Assembly (NCBI GenBank): GCA_009783205.1
Contig: WRHO01000013.1
Span: 1 to 45,992 of the forward strand
From: Oscillospiraceae bacterium
Lineage (GTDB): Bacteria; Bacillota; Clostridia; Oscillospirales; Ruminococcaceae
Reading direction: 5' to 3'
Length of the DNA: 45,992 nt
In this document: positions 24,273 to 31,360 of the stretch, one piece after another
Numbering within the stretch: position 1 is the first letter of the stretch
How the letters are laid out: each line of letters opens with the position of its first letter
Translations under genes and position numbers: made by a program
Notes under the pieces: model-generated
Told to the model about the DNA's origin: nothing
The model's database searches: none
The model's input: only the letters and a program-made list of their open reading frames with translations

Positions 24273-24301
24273 ATTATACAATCAACGAAAAGGTAAGTCA
24301 A
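24273..24301 (-). promoter_or_regulatory. Promoter of the mini Spo0A-C-like gene
   Basis: In minus-strand sense TTGACT (24296-24301), 17-bp spacer, TATAAT (24273-24278). An AGTCGAA heptamer (one mismatch to the Spo0A box TGTCGAA) lies just downstream at about 24252-24258. A TGCCG-ATATA-CGGCA hairpin abuts the ribosome binding site. Confidence 0.82.
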
Positions 24302-24340
24302 GTAAAAAGGAAAAAGTTGTTGAATTTTCTGTTATCCCTT

Positions 24341-24347
24341 TGTCGAA
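24341..24347 (+). promoter_or_regulatory. Perfect Spo0A-box heptamer
   Basis: TGTCGAA, identical to the Spo0A box core, lies between the kinase stop codon and the mini HTH promoter, about 75-80 bp upstream of the expected transcription start. Perfect heptamers are expected about five or six times by chance in a window this size, so position is the only support. Confidence 0.35.
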
Positions 24348-24354
24348 TTATCTG

Positions 24355-25857
24355 TTATTTTGCCGCCACTTCCAAGCCTTGAATAGTGAATCTTGTGTTC
24401 GCTTTCAGCTTTTTGAGTGTTTTCGCTCGGAATGACTTTATAATGCATTCCGCGTTTCTGTCGAAACAAATCGTTATGTCTTTTGAGTAATCATAGGGCA
24501 TGGGTTCGTATTCGGTGATGATTAGACTCGCTTTATATTCGTCAAGCAAACCGAAAATTGTTTCATAACCATAACCACTTCCGCCGCTGTCCGCGTGTGA
24601 AGTCACCCGCTCTGTCCCCAATTTAAGAAGAACATCAGCATTGAACGGTATCCCGCTGTCAGAAGCGGTCAATTCATAACCGTCATCGCTTTCCGCAATT
24701 ATAAACCGTACTTTACGGCAGGGTTGGGGTTGGTTTAGGTTAAGATTATGAATCGCAATAAAAGCGTTTTCAGCAAAATCCCCGATAATGTTGATTAGCT
24801 CGACTTCATGGATAGTTTCACAAAATCTGCTAACATCGCCGTGGACTTTAAGTTCAAAATCAACACTCTTCAACATCGCCTTTTCAGCTACCGTTTCAAA
24901 TTGTGAATCAATCATCATGATTCCTGTCTGTGGAAGGGGTTGACCGCCGTACATATTTCTATTTTTGTCTGTCTTTTTCTTTGAAAATTCAAGCTGTTCA
25001 AGGAATTTTTGAGCGTCGTCCAAAACATCAGCCTGCTCCGAACGCATGACGAGCTTTTCAACCGTTCGCCGCATACCGTCTAATATTTTCGCATTTTGGT
25101 GGTCTGTCGAAGCCAAGGCGTTTTGCAGATTTTTCAACACAGCAATGTCTTTTTCTTTTTGCTCAAGAATCGTTTGTTGTTTTTTATGAATCACATCATT
25201 AGCGTTTTCGTATTTAGAGATTGTCGTTTCCCGTCTTAGCCAACTGTAAATACCGTACCCGAGCATTGCAAACCCGGCTGTTATCAAAGCAAATCTTTCC
25301 CATGATTCTCCCATTTCAACTCTTGAAAATCCATAAAGAATTATAATAAGGCTGCTTATTGATAAAAAGATTCCGCTTGAAAATTTCTTGAAAAGATGAT
25401 TTAAATTTACTTTAATTTTTGTTAATAAGATAGCGATAATAATACTGATAATACCGGTTATAACAAAACGAATACTATCATAAGAAGCATCTTCTGTTAT
25501 GCCGAATGGTAACAATACAGGATATGAAATCACAATACCAAAAAGATGAACGATATAGCTTGAAGCATAAACAACCGTAAATGCTGTAAGTGTTTTTTCA
25601 ATTCGCTTTTTAAGAAAAAACGAAAAAACAATACTTGCGGCAAAAATCACAATTGCTGTTCTGTACGGTTCGGCAACAACAAGAATATTCGACAATACTA
25701 AAAATGCTGTTGTTGATAAGACGGTAAAAGCCGTATACAGCAACGATTTTTTCTTAATGCTAAGATTCAACGGTCTGACCTTATTAAGAAAAAGAAAGCT
25801 GACCGTTGCAATGGTAAAATGTTTTACAACTTCATTAAATAACGCTATATCTGACAC
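24355..25857 (-). CDS. Seven-TM GHKL-type sensor histidine kinase
   Basis: The 500-residue protein has about seven hydrophobic segments in residues 1-210, a coiled coil (KKQQTILEQKEKDIAVLKN), and an atypical phosphoacceptor region LASTDHQNAKILDGM with a candidate His. The ATPase domain has N-box NIIGDFAENAFIAI, TASDSGIPF and GGSGYGYETIFGLL. This is the layout of AgrC/SpoOB-class kinases that sense peptides through polytopic membrane domains. The gene starts with GTG 25857, with a G-rich run directly adjacent, so the exact start is uncertain. Divergent micro-ORFs and a Spo0A-like response regulator are its immediate neighbours, implying one signalling unit. Ligand unknown. Confidence 0.82.
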   Translation of the reverse strand: MSDIALFNEVVKHFTIATVSFLFLNKVRPLNLSIKKKSLLYTAFTVLSTTAFLVLSNILVVAEPYRTAIVIFAASIVFSFFLKKRIEKTLTAFTVVYASSYIVHLFGIVISYPVLLPFGITEDASYDSIRFVITGIISIIIAILLTKIKVNLNHLFKKFSSGIFLSISSLIIILYGFSRVEMGESWERFALITAGFAMLGYGIYSWLRRETTISKYENANDVIHKKQQTILEQKEKDIAVLKNLQNALASTDHQNAKILDGMRRTVEKLVMRSEQADVLDDAQKFLEQLEFSKKKTDKNRNMYGGQPLPQTGIMMIDSQFETVAEKAMLKSVDFELKVHGDVSRFCETIHEVELINIIGDFAENAFIAIHNLNLNQPQPCRKVRFIIAESDDGYELTASDSGIPFNADVLLKLGTERVTSHADSGGSGYGYETIFGLLDEYKASLIITEYEPMPYDYSKDITICFDRNAECIIKSFRAKTLKKLKANTRFTIQGLEVAAK

Positions 25858-25869
25858 CCCCTAACTCTT

Positions 25870-25913
25870 ATCGACAAAATTCTACACGATTGAATGACGT
25901 TTTTTGCTATAAC
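25870..25913 (+). promoter_or_regulatory. Candidate activated promoter of the micro-ORF transcript
   Basis: An extended -10 (TTGCTATAAC, core 25908-25913, with TG at 25905-25906) has no recognisable -35. ATCGACA (25870-25876), one mismatch from the Spo0A box complement TTCGACA, would be centred near -46. That is a typical position for an activator that replaces the -35. Confidence 0.4.
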
Positions 25914-25951
25914 ATCACTCTTCTTTCTGATAATCTTAGTAGGTAATCGGT

Positions 25952-25988
25952 TTTCACAAACCGAATTGCGGCAAGTAGGTTTGTGAAA
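25952..25988 (+). promoter_or_regulatory. Hairpin adjoining the first micro-ORF ribosome binding site
   Basis: TTTCACAAACC (25952-25962) and GGTTTGTGAAA (25978-25988) form an 11-bp perfect stem with a 15-nt loop. The 3' arm runs into the AAAGGAG ribosome binding site. Only copy 1 has the 5' arm, because the 91-bp duplication begins exactly at the loop (25963). Confidence 0.75.
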
Positions 25989-26001
25989 GGAGCGTTTCGG
26001 T

Positions 26002-26046
26002 ATGTCAGGATTTCTTAGTTGGTTTTTTCGTGCTATGTCGTTTTAA
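26002..26046 (+). CDS. Micro-ORF 1, 14-residue peptide MSGFLSWFFRAMSF
   Basis: ATG 26002 is preceded by AAAGGAG with a 9-nt spacing, and the frame closes at TAA 26046. An in-frame TGA 16 nt upstream of the ATG excludes a longer protein. The peptide is hydrophobic and aromatic with one Arg and no cleavable signal or Cys. It is followed 46 bp later by a near-identical copy. Between the copies the Ala codon differs synonymously (GCT/GCA), hinting at selection for the peptide. It is divergent from a seven-TM kinase gene and convergent with a Spo0A-like regulator gene. I infer a signalling peptide; a small membrane-active toxin or PSM-like peptide is the main alternative. Confidence 0.6.
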   Translation: MSGFLSWFFRAMSF

Positions 26047-26092
26047 TTAAATTGAATTGCGGCAAGTAGGTTTGTGAAAGGAGCGTTTCGGT

Positions 26093-26137
26093 ATGTCAGG
26101 ATTTCTTAGTTGGTTTTTTCGTGCAATGGCACTTTAA
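26093..26137 (+). CDS. Micro-ORF 2, 14-residue peptide MSGFLSWFFRAMAL
   Basis: This is the second copy in the tandem duplication, with the same AAAGGAG ribosome binding site and spacing. Residues 1-12 are identical to copy 1 and the last two are AL instead of SF. It lacks the upstream arm of the hairpin that flanks copy 1, so it may be translated more freely. A 12-bp terminator stem begins 13 bp after its stop. Confidence 0.6.
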   Translation: MSGFLSWFFRAMAL

Positions 26138-26149
26138 TTAAGAACACAG

Positions 26150-26188
26150 GCAGGGCATGACAAGATGGCTACATTAGTCATGCCCTGC
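26150..26188. terminator. Convergent terminator between the micro-ORFs and the response regulator
   Basis: GCAGGGCATGAC (26150-26161) pairs perfectly with GTCATGCCCTGC (26177-26188) around a 15-nt loop, followed by ATAATTTCTT. The right arm encodes the last residues and stop of the convergent regulator gene. The T-tracts are weak. Confidence 0.7.
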
Positions 26189-26975
26189 ATAATTTCTTAA
26201 ACTCATTCGCCAAGGTGAAAATAAATTCCTTGTTGGTCGGTGTCCCTTTTGAGCCGCTGACCGCGGCGGGGTAAAACTCATTCAGAGTTTCGTCGCCGGT
26301 GATACACCACGCTTTGTTGATTGCGGTTTCAATCGCGCGGTTGACGCTCCCGACGGATTTATTGTACCTCTTGGCTATTATAGGGAAAACGTCCCTGTGG
26401 AGATTGATGTCATCTTTGTTAGACTGCGTAACGATTGAAACGGACTCGTTGACGTACTTTTTGCCGAGCATATCGTCAGTGAATCCGATTTTATCTATTC
26501 TCAATTTGATTTCATCTTCTAAGGACAGTTGTTTTTTAACTTTAACAGTCGTTTTAGACTGCTTTTTCGTCTTGTAATCGTAAACGGTGCAAATATGCTC
26601 CATGACTAATTTCGGGGAGTAATCCCGCTTACCCTTCCAAAAGACATAATCAGCCCCGCCTGTTCTTGCGTCTTCCCTCACAACCGGCGAGCGGTTATGT
26701 GTCGCGACAACGACATACGGCTTGTCCGGGAGCTTTAATTGAGTGAGCTTTTTTAGGAAAATCAATCCGTCGCCGTCACTCTCATGCAGTTCGAGGTCGA
26801 GAATAATCGCATCAAATGGGAATTTCTGAACAAGGGAAAGTGCTTCGGATTCACCCTCAGCCATGTAAAAACTGACGGGATAACCCAAAGTCGGACTCAG
26901 TGTTTTTATGTACTCCTTGAACTCAAGACGGTAATGACTTTCGTCCTCAACCAACAGGAGCATCATCTGTTGCAC
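26178..26975 (-). CDS. Response regulator with Spo0A-like output domain
   Basis: The protein (265 residues) has a receiver domain with LLLVEDE (acidic pair), AIILDLELHES (phosphoacceptor Asp), VVVATHN and WKGKRD (conserved Lys). The C-terminal domain runs from about residue 145: LRIDKIGF, then NLHRDVFPIIAKRYNKSVGS, AIETAINKAW and KGTPTNKEFIFTLANEF, closely following the Spo0A DNA-binding domain. It is not Spo0A itself: the linker and receiver are divergent and the usual Spo0A neighbours are missing. I take GTG 26975, which has GAGGTG 6 nt upstream; the frame extends to an ATG at 27011 without a ribosome binding site. A Spo0A box sits inside its own promoter. Confidence 0.85.
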   Translation of the reverse strand: MQQMMLLLVEDESHYRLEFKEYIKTLSPTLGYPVSFYMAEGESEALSLVQKFPFDAIILDLELHESDGDGLIFLKKLTQLKLPDKPYVVVATHNRSPVVREDARTGGADYVFWKGKRDYSPKLVMEHICTVYDYKTKKQSKTTVKVKKQLSLEDEIKLRIDKIGFTDDMLGKKYVNESVSIVTQSNKDDINLHRDVFPIIAKRYNKSVGSVNRAIETAINKAWCITGDETLNEFYPAAVSGSKGTPTNKEFIFTLANEFKKLCRA

Positions 26976-27073
26976 AGCACTCACCTCGCTTTTTCGCGAT
27001 TTTTCATACATACTATAATGTCAAGCGGACTGCTTACCGGCAGAGCCGGCAACACCTCCGCCCTTCTTTTACC

Positions 27074-27102
27074 ATTATACCATTATGTCGAATCAAAGTC
27101 AA
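27074..27102 (-). promoter_or_regulatory. Promoter of the Spo0A-like regulator with an internal Spo0A box
   Basis: In minus-strand sense TTGACT (27097-27102), 17-bp spacer, TATAAT (27074-27079). The spacer contains a perfect Spo0A box (TGTCGAA on the plus strand, 27086-27092). Binding there should block RNA polymerase, so negative autoregulation is expected. Confidence 0.75.
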
Positions 27103-27181
27103 TAGGACGCAAGCAGTTTTTTGAAAATCAATGTTTCGGCAGGTTGAATAACGCAATGTTTTAACGATAGGAGCTGCAAAA

Positions 27182-27547
27182 ATGCGGTCTATAGACGATA
27201 TACAGGAGCAAATTGAAATTGCCGGGCGGCTCCGGATGCTCAGGAATGCGAGAGGGTTCACCCAAAAGGAAATGGCAGAAGCGCTGAATATGTCCTACCA
27301 TACCTATGTCAAGTTAGAAAACGCCTCTCACGGGCTTACCACGAAGAATATTATGAAGCTATGTAAATTCCTAAATGTTTCGGCTGATATGCTGCTGTTT
27401 GGGAGGACGGACAATGACAGCATCAACTTTGACGAGTATGTGAAATGTGCGGAGCTGTTATCCAATGACGGGGTGAAGGCAATTGAGGACAGCGTGGTTC
27501 TTATAAAGAAGCTTAGGGGGTTGGAGTTGAGTAAACAGGTGGAGTGA
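27182..27547 (+). CDS. XRE-family transcriptional regulator
   Basis: This 121-residue protein has an N-terminal helix-turn-helix (LRMLRNARGFTQKEMAEALN then YHTYVKLENASHGL and LCKFLNVSADMLLFG) and a C-terminal helix-rich tail (SNDGVKAIEDSVVLIKKLRG). It is divergent from the Spo0A-like regulator; the 206-bp gap holds that gene's promoter. AGGAG lies 8 nt before the ATG. A weak promoter (TTGAAA, 17 bp, TTGAAT) precedes it. It may add a second input to the peptide locus or control the ABC operon that follows on the other strand (inference). Confidence 0.88.
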   Translation: MRSIDDIQEQIEIAGRLRMLRNARGFTQKEMAEALNMSYHTYVKLENASHGLTTKNIMKLCKFLNVSADMLLFGRTDNDSINFDEYVKCAELLSNDGVKAIEDSVVLIKKLRGLELSKQVE

Positions 27548-27576
27548 GAAAGCTTATTGATTTACCCGCCGATTAT

Positions 27577-28185
27577 TCACAAAGCCTTCCAATAATAAAC
27601 CGCCAACTGCGTTCTGTCACGCAATGACAACTTTTCGAGTATAACCGATACGCTGTTTCGGACAGTCCCCGCCGACAAAAACAGCTTTTCTGCAATTTCG
27701 TTGTTGGATAATCCCGCCGCGACCAATGCAAGAATCTCATTTTCGCGCTCGGTAAGCTCGTCAAAAAACACAGATTTCTCCTGCACGGAATTACCCGACA
27801 GCTTCACGCCTTTATCGAACACCAACGCGCCTTTCTCGACCGCACGAATACGCTCGATAATCCCGTCGGCGGGAGTGCTTTTAAGCAAGTACCCCTCTGC
27901 GCCCGCAGAGATTGCGGAGGAAATGTACCCCTCATCATTAAAAGTGGTGAGCATAATTATTTTAGTACAGGGGAAGTCGGTTTTAATTTTTCGGGTCGCT
28001 TCAACTCCGTCAACTACGGGCATACGAATATCCATCAGAATCATATCGGGCAAATCCGCTACACAAGCGTCATAAGCGGATGAACCGTTCTCGGCGGTGC
28101 GAACGCTCCAGCCCTCTTTTGTTTCAAATAAAATCTTCAAGCTGTCGCGAATAAGCCCGTCATCATCGACTATAAGTAGCTTCAT
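27577..28185 (-). CDS. NarL/LuxR-type response regulator
   Basis: This protein (202 residues) has a receiver domain (KLLIVDDDGLIRDSLKILF, phosphoacceptor in LPDMILMDIRMPVVDGVEAT, IIMLTTFNDEGYI, KSTP) and a C-terminal LuxR HTH (LTERENEILALVAAGLSNNE, IAEKLFLSAGTVRNSVSVIL). ATG 28185 is used because GAGGTC lies 7 nt upstream, 11 bp past the kinase stop; the longer frame to 28221 would run into the kinase gene. It is the last gene of a five-gene minus-strand operon (ATPase, two permeases, kinase, regulator) and probably activates that operon. Confidence 0.92.
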   Translation of the reverse strand: MKLLIVDDDGLIRDSLKILFETKEGWSVRTAENGSSAYDACVADLPDMILMDIRMPVVDGVEATRKIKTDFPCTKIIMLTTFNDEGYISSAISAGAEGYLLKSTPADGIIERIRAVEKGALVFDKGVKLSGNSVQEKSVFFDELTERENEILALVAAGLSNNEIAEKLFLSAGTVRNSVSVILEKLSLRDRTQLAVYYWKAL

Positions 28186-28196
28186 GTTGTTAGACC

Positions 28197-29141
28197 TCAC
28201 CCTCTTTTTGGCAATATACATACGATTTTGAATCCGCTGTCGTTGCTTACGGTAATACTCCCGCCGACGGCTTGAACGCGCTCTTTCATACCCCTCAACC
28301 CTAATCCCAATTTTGGATTGTTTTTTACGCCATTTACATTGCCGTTATCGGAAACGGTCATTCTGATATAATCGGCGTTGGAATCCACGCGGACTTTTAC
28401 TGTGGTCGCGGTTGAATGTCGGACAATGTTCGTCAACGCTTCTTTGAGATTAGCAACCAAAATTTCACCATGAATTACATCACCCGAAGATGTAAAACTT
28501 ATATTGCAAAACTCGAAATTATCGCATAATTCCTGTAATATTTCTAAGTCCGACTTTTTGGCGGGTTTAAGATTATGAACCGTTTCGCGTAGATTTACAG
28601 AAGCCGATTCGAGCCGCTTGACAGTCTGCGAGAGCAATTCACCTGCGCGGCTGTCGCCCGACTCGTACAGCGATAATGCAGTCTGAACGGCAATCAACGC
28701 TCCCGTGACTTCGTGTCCTACATGGTCGTGAATGTCCTGTGCAATTCTTGCGCGCTCGTTGATTTGAGCTAATTGCTCCGCGTTCTTTCTTTCGAGTGCG
28801 ACTGTCGCTTGTTGCTTTTCTAATTTCAGTCGTTGCGCCCTGTCGTCATAGTCTTTCATGAGTAATTCTTGTTCGAGTTCGCTCCACCTGTCTTCGAGTA
28901 ATCCGAGTAAGGGAAGCCACAACCCTAACAAAGCGGGAAGCCAAATAAAAGCGTACCCGACGCATATAAGAATTTCTGCAAGCATCAAGATTTTATATAA
29001 TTTAAATCTGTAACGCGCCGCCGACAGCGCAGTTAAAACCAATATAAACGCAACGCCCGAAAGGGGACTGTCGGTCAGCCCCCAAGTAATGATTAGAATT
29101 GCTCCCGTAAATAATCGGGCGAATATTGCGTAGTTTTTCAT
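28197..29141 (-). CDS. DesK/NarX-type sensor histidine kinase
   Basis: This 314-residue protein has about four N-terminal membrane segments, a short coiled coil (residues ~95-125) and a HisKA_3 domain with ERARIAQDIHDHVGHEVTG (phosphoacceptor His in DIHDHVGH). The HATPase has NLKEALTNIVRHS (N-box), VSDNGNVNG and GLGLRGMKERV. It has no large extracellular sensor domain, the pattern of intramembrane-sensing kinases that work with ABC exporters in envelope-stress responses. It lies between the permease and regulator genes of the same operon. Confidence 0.92.
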   Translation of the reverse strand: MKNYAIFARLFTGAILIITWGLTDSPLSGVAFILVLTALSAARYRFKLYKILMLAEILICVGYAFIWLPALLGLWLPLLGLLEDRWSELEQELLMKDYDDRAQRLKLEKQQATVALERKNAEQLAQINERARIAQDIHDHVGHEVTGALIAVQTALSLYESGDSRAGELLSQTVKRLESASVNLRETVHNLKPAKKSDLEILQELCDNFEFCNISFTSSGDVIHGEILVANLKEALTNIVRHSTATTVKVRVDSNADYIRMTVSDNGNVNGVKNNPKLGLGLRGMKERVQAVGGSITVSNDSGFKIVCILPKRG

Positions 29142-29153
29142 ATAATCGTATTT

Positions 29154-30254
29154 TTAATCTTCCATGCGCTGAACTTTTTTAATCCCACCGATTAACAGTG
29201 TCACAATGGTAAATCCCGCTAAAAACAGCAACGGCATAACAAACCCTTCAAACGTAATATCGCGGACATTGCGTAACCCCTCACCGAACCAGTAACCGGG
29301 GGTAAACCACGCGATTTTCTTCATAAGAGCGGGGACGAGCTCTAATGGCCAAAACAAACCGCCGAGCATTGCCGTCAATGTTGCAATCATGACCATTGCG
29401 ATTGACGCACCGGCAAGACTTTTCGCGATTGAAGTAATCGACAGCACAAGACTGACCGAGAACAAATTGAACAAGCTCAACAACACAAACATCATTATAA
29501 CATTCGGGATTGTTCCTAAAACCAACCACAGCGAAACTAATGTCAACACGACCGTTATTTCGGTGACAAGAAATGCCGCTAACGTGCTTTGTGTGAGGTA
29601 ATTCCGCTGATGAATCGGCAGAACGCCCACACGGTCGGGCATACCGAGCTTCTTGTCGTCAAGCAAGGTTTTGATTACGAAGTAAGCCGTGAAAATTGAA
29701 ATGTAACCGAACATCGAGAGCCATTGCGCGATTGATACCCAGTTGTCGTTAACGGCGGCGACGGTGACTTCGAGCCGTGACGTTTCTTCCCACTGCGAAA
29801 GAATCTGCTCGTTGTTTGTACCGAGAATCATTAAAGCGCGGGTGATGTTTTCTGCAGAAGTTTTACCCATAACCGACACGTCGCTGATTGTCAAAGAATA
29901 GCTTTCGAGCGAGTCAAGCGCGGTATTTCTTGTCATGACGTCGCGTTCATATCCCTCTTTGATTAATATGACGCACGGGAAAAGCTGATTCGTCAATTGC
30001 GCGGCAATATCGGATTCGTCAACCTCTTTAATATTATACCGCAAACCGAGCTGATTTGCAAGCGTTTTAGACAAAACCGAATTATCGTTGTCAACAATTC
30101 CGAAAAAGGCGTCGTTTGTGGTAGCGTCGTTTTGCGTCTCGCCGCCTGTGGACATTGACACTAAAACATAGCACAAAATCGGGAAGACCATTATAAAAAC
30201 CCAGTTGAGCGGCTGTTTTAGAATCCGCTTGAGCGTAGTTGTAAATACCGTCAT
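29154..30254 (-). CDS. ABC-2 type transporter permease
   Basis: This 366-residue permease has one N-terminal membrane segment (PLNWVFIMVFPILCYVLVSM), a large extracytoplasmic domain (residues ~40-165), then five or six membrane segments ending with a helix at FLAGFTIVTLLIGGIKKV. This is the ABC2_membrane_3 layout used by exporters of lipids, peptides or drugs. The start overlaps the preceding permease gene by 4 bp. It would pair with its paralogue at 30251 as a heterodimeric channel. Substrate unknown; export of the nearby micro-peptides is possible but unsupported beyond proximity. Confidence 0.88.
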   Translation of the reverse strand: MTVFTTTLKRILKQPLNWVFIMVFPILCYVLVSMSTGGETQNDATTNDAFFGIVDNDNSVLSKTLANQLGLRYNIKEVDESDIAAQLTNQLFPCVILIKEGYERDVMTRNTALDSLESYSLTISDVSVMGKTSAENITRALMILGTNNEQILSQWEETSRLEVTVAAVNDNWVSIAQWLSMFGYISIFTAYFVIKTLLDDKKLGMPDRVGVLPIHQRNYLTQSTLAAFLVTEITVVLTLVSLWLVLGTIPNVIMMFVLLSLFNLFSVSLVLSITSIAKSLAGASIAMVMIATLTAMLGGLFWPLELVPALMKKIAWFTPGYWFGEGLRNVRDITFEGFVMPLLFLAGFTIVTLLIGGIKKVQRMED

Positions 30255-31360
30255 TTTGAAATCCTCCTTTTGCCGAGTAAAAACGCGAGAATGAACAGCA
30301 CCGCGCTGTATACAAACAGCAGAGCCAAGTCGGACATCATTTTAGTTTCGTTACCGCCAAAAATGCTGCCGAATATAACCGTGTGAGCCAACGAATTCGG
30401 CGAGTATTGAAAGACGTTGTTCATTTCGCCGAAGTCGATTTTTACATAACCGCCCGCAACGAATGTCATGACCCATATGATACACTGCATTCCCCCCATT
30501 GCCGCATTCGGACTTTTTAAGAGCAAAATCATAAAAATCGCAAACACTTGACTGAACAATGTCACGCCGAAAAGTGTCAGCAAAACAAGGTGAATTCGTT
30601 CGCCCCAGTACACCCCATAAACCGCCCAACTAAACAAAAACGTAATCATTCCTTGAATATAAGCGGTCACGGTTGCCGCCGCCAATAATCCGCCGATTAG
30701 GGCGGGTTTGGAAACGGGGGTTGTGAGCGTTCTCGCGCCTGTCTGTGAGAACAGCCCCTTTTCAAAGACGTTCAGTCCGTTCGTCCCCGCGAACATCAAA
30801 ATCATCACGAGCATTGTCACGGCGTAATAGTCGATTGCGCCGGGTACGCGATTTCCGAGAGGCGATTCGACCACCGATATGTTCGACTCAATTAACGGCA
30901 TTAACTCCGCGGGGTTCTCGCCGTTTTTGATTGCCGTTTCCATAGCCGCGCTGATTTGCGAGTAAGAATCAACTACCGACATTGCGATTTGCGTGGAAAG
31001 GTTGCCCACGGGCGGTCTTGTGACAGACAAATCTGTACCGACAATTATATTCACTTCCCCGTCCTCTAACAATTCAAGCGCGGTTAAATTATCGGTGTAA
31101 ATCACGTTTATAATGTTGATTTCTTTCAGGAATGTCCCCAATGCGTTGTGCTCGGAATTCGTTTCCGAAATAACGGCAATACCGATTTTTTCGCCCTCTT
31201 CAAAGTCATATTCGGGCGAAATATATCCGCTTAGAGCGTTACCGAGTACAAAGATAATCAGAATCGGGAACGCGAGCAGCATGACTATGCCCATGCGGTC
31301 GCTCCAACAATACTTGAAGCTGTTTTTGAATACCGTTAAAAAATCCCTCATGCCCCTCAT
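30251..31360 (-). CDS. ABC-2 type transporter permease
   Basis: This 369-residue paralogue of the next permease has N-terminal membrane segment GIVMLLAFPILIIFVLGNAL, an extracytoplasmic domain (residues ~45-170) and about six membrane segments in the C-terminal half, ending with FVYSAVLFILAFLLGKRR. It overlaps the ATPase gene by 4 bp upstream and the second permease by 4 bp downstream, so the three transporter genes are translationally coupled. Confidence 0.88.
   Translation of the reverse strand: MRGMRDFLTVFKNSFKYCWSDRMGIVMLLAFPILIIFVLGNALSGYISPEYDFEEGEKIGIAVISETNSEHNALGTFLKEINIINVIYTDNLTALELLEDGEVNIIVGTDLSVTRPPVGNLSTQIAMSVVDSYSQISAAMETAIKNGENPAELMPLIESNISVVESPLGNRVPGAIDYYAVTMLVMILMFAGTNGLNVFEKGLFSQTGARTLTTPVSKPALIGGLLAAATVTAYIQGMITFLFSWAVYGVYWGERIHLVLLTLFGVTLFSQVFAIFMILLLKSPNAAMGGMQCIIWVMTFVAGGYVKIDFGEMNNVFQYSPNSLAHTVIFGSIFGGNETKMMSDLALLFVYSAVLFILAFLLGKRRISK

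Larger units (their letters stand above)
25963..26141 (+). repeat. 91-bp tandem duplication carrying the two micro-ORFs
   Basis: The unit starting GAATTGCGGCAAGTAGG occurs at 25963 and again at 26054. The first 71 bases of each (25963-26033 and 26054-26124) are identical. Differences are confined to the last codons of the micro-ORF and the tail. Confidence 0.97.

Noticed and set aside
25983-26016. Alternative GTG-started peptide (VKGAFRYVRIS) in another frame of the duplication
   Set aside because: Its start overlaps the ribosome binding site of the 14-mer and nothing suitable lies upstream of it.
24355-26975. agr-type quorum sensing
   Set aside because: There is no AgrB protease and the micro-peptides lack the Cys and leader of AgrD; only the kinase class is similar.
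26178-26975. The regulator is the master Spo0A
   Set aside because: The receiver and linker are divergent, it is paired with its own kinase, and spoIVB, the usual Spo0A neighbour, is not adjacent. A separate Spo0A is expected elsewhere.
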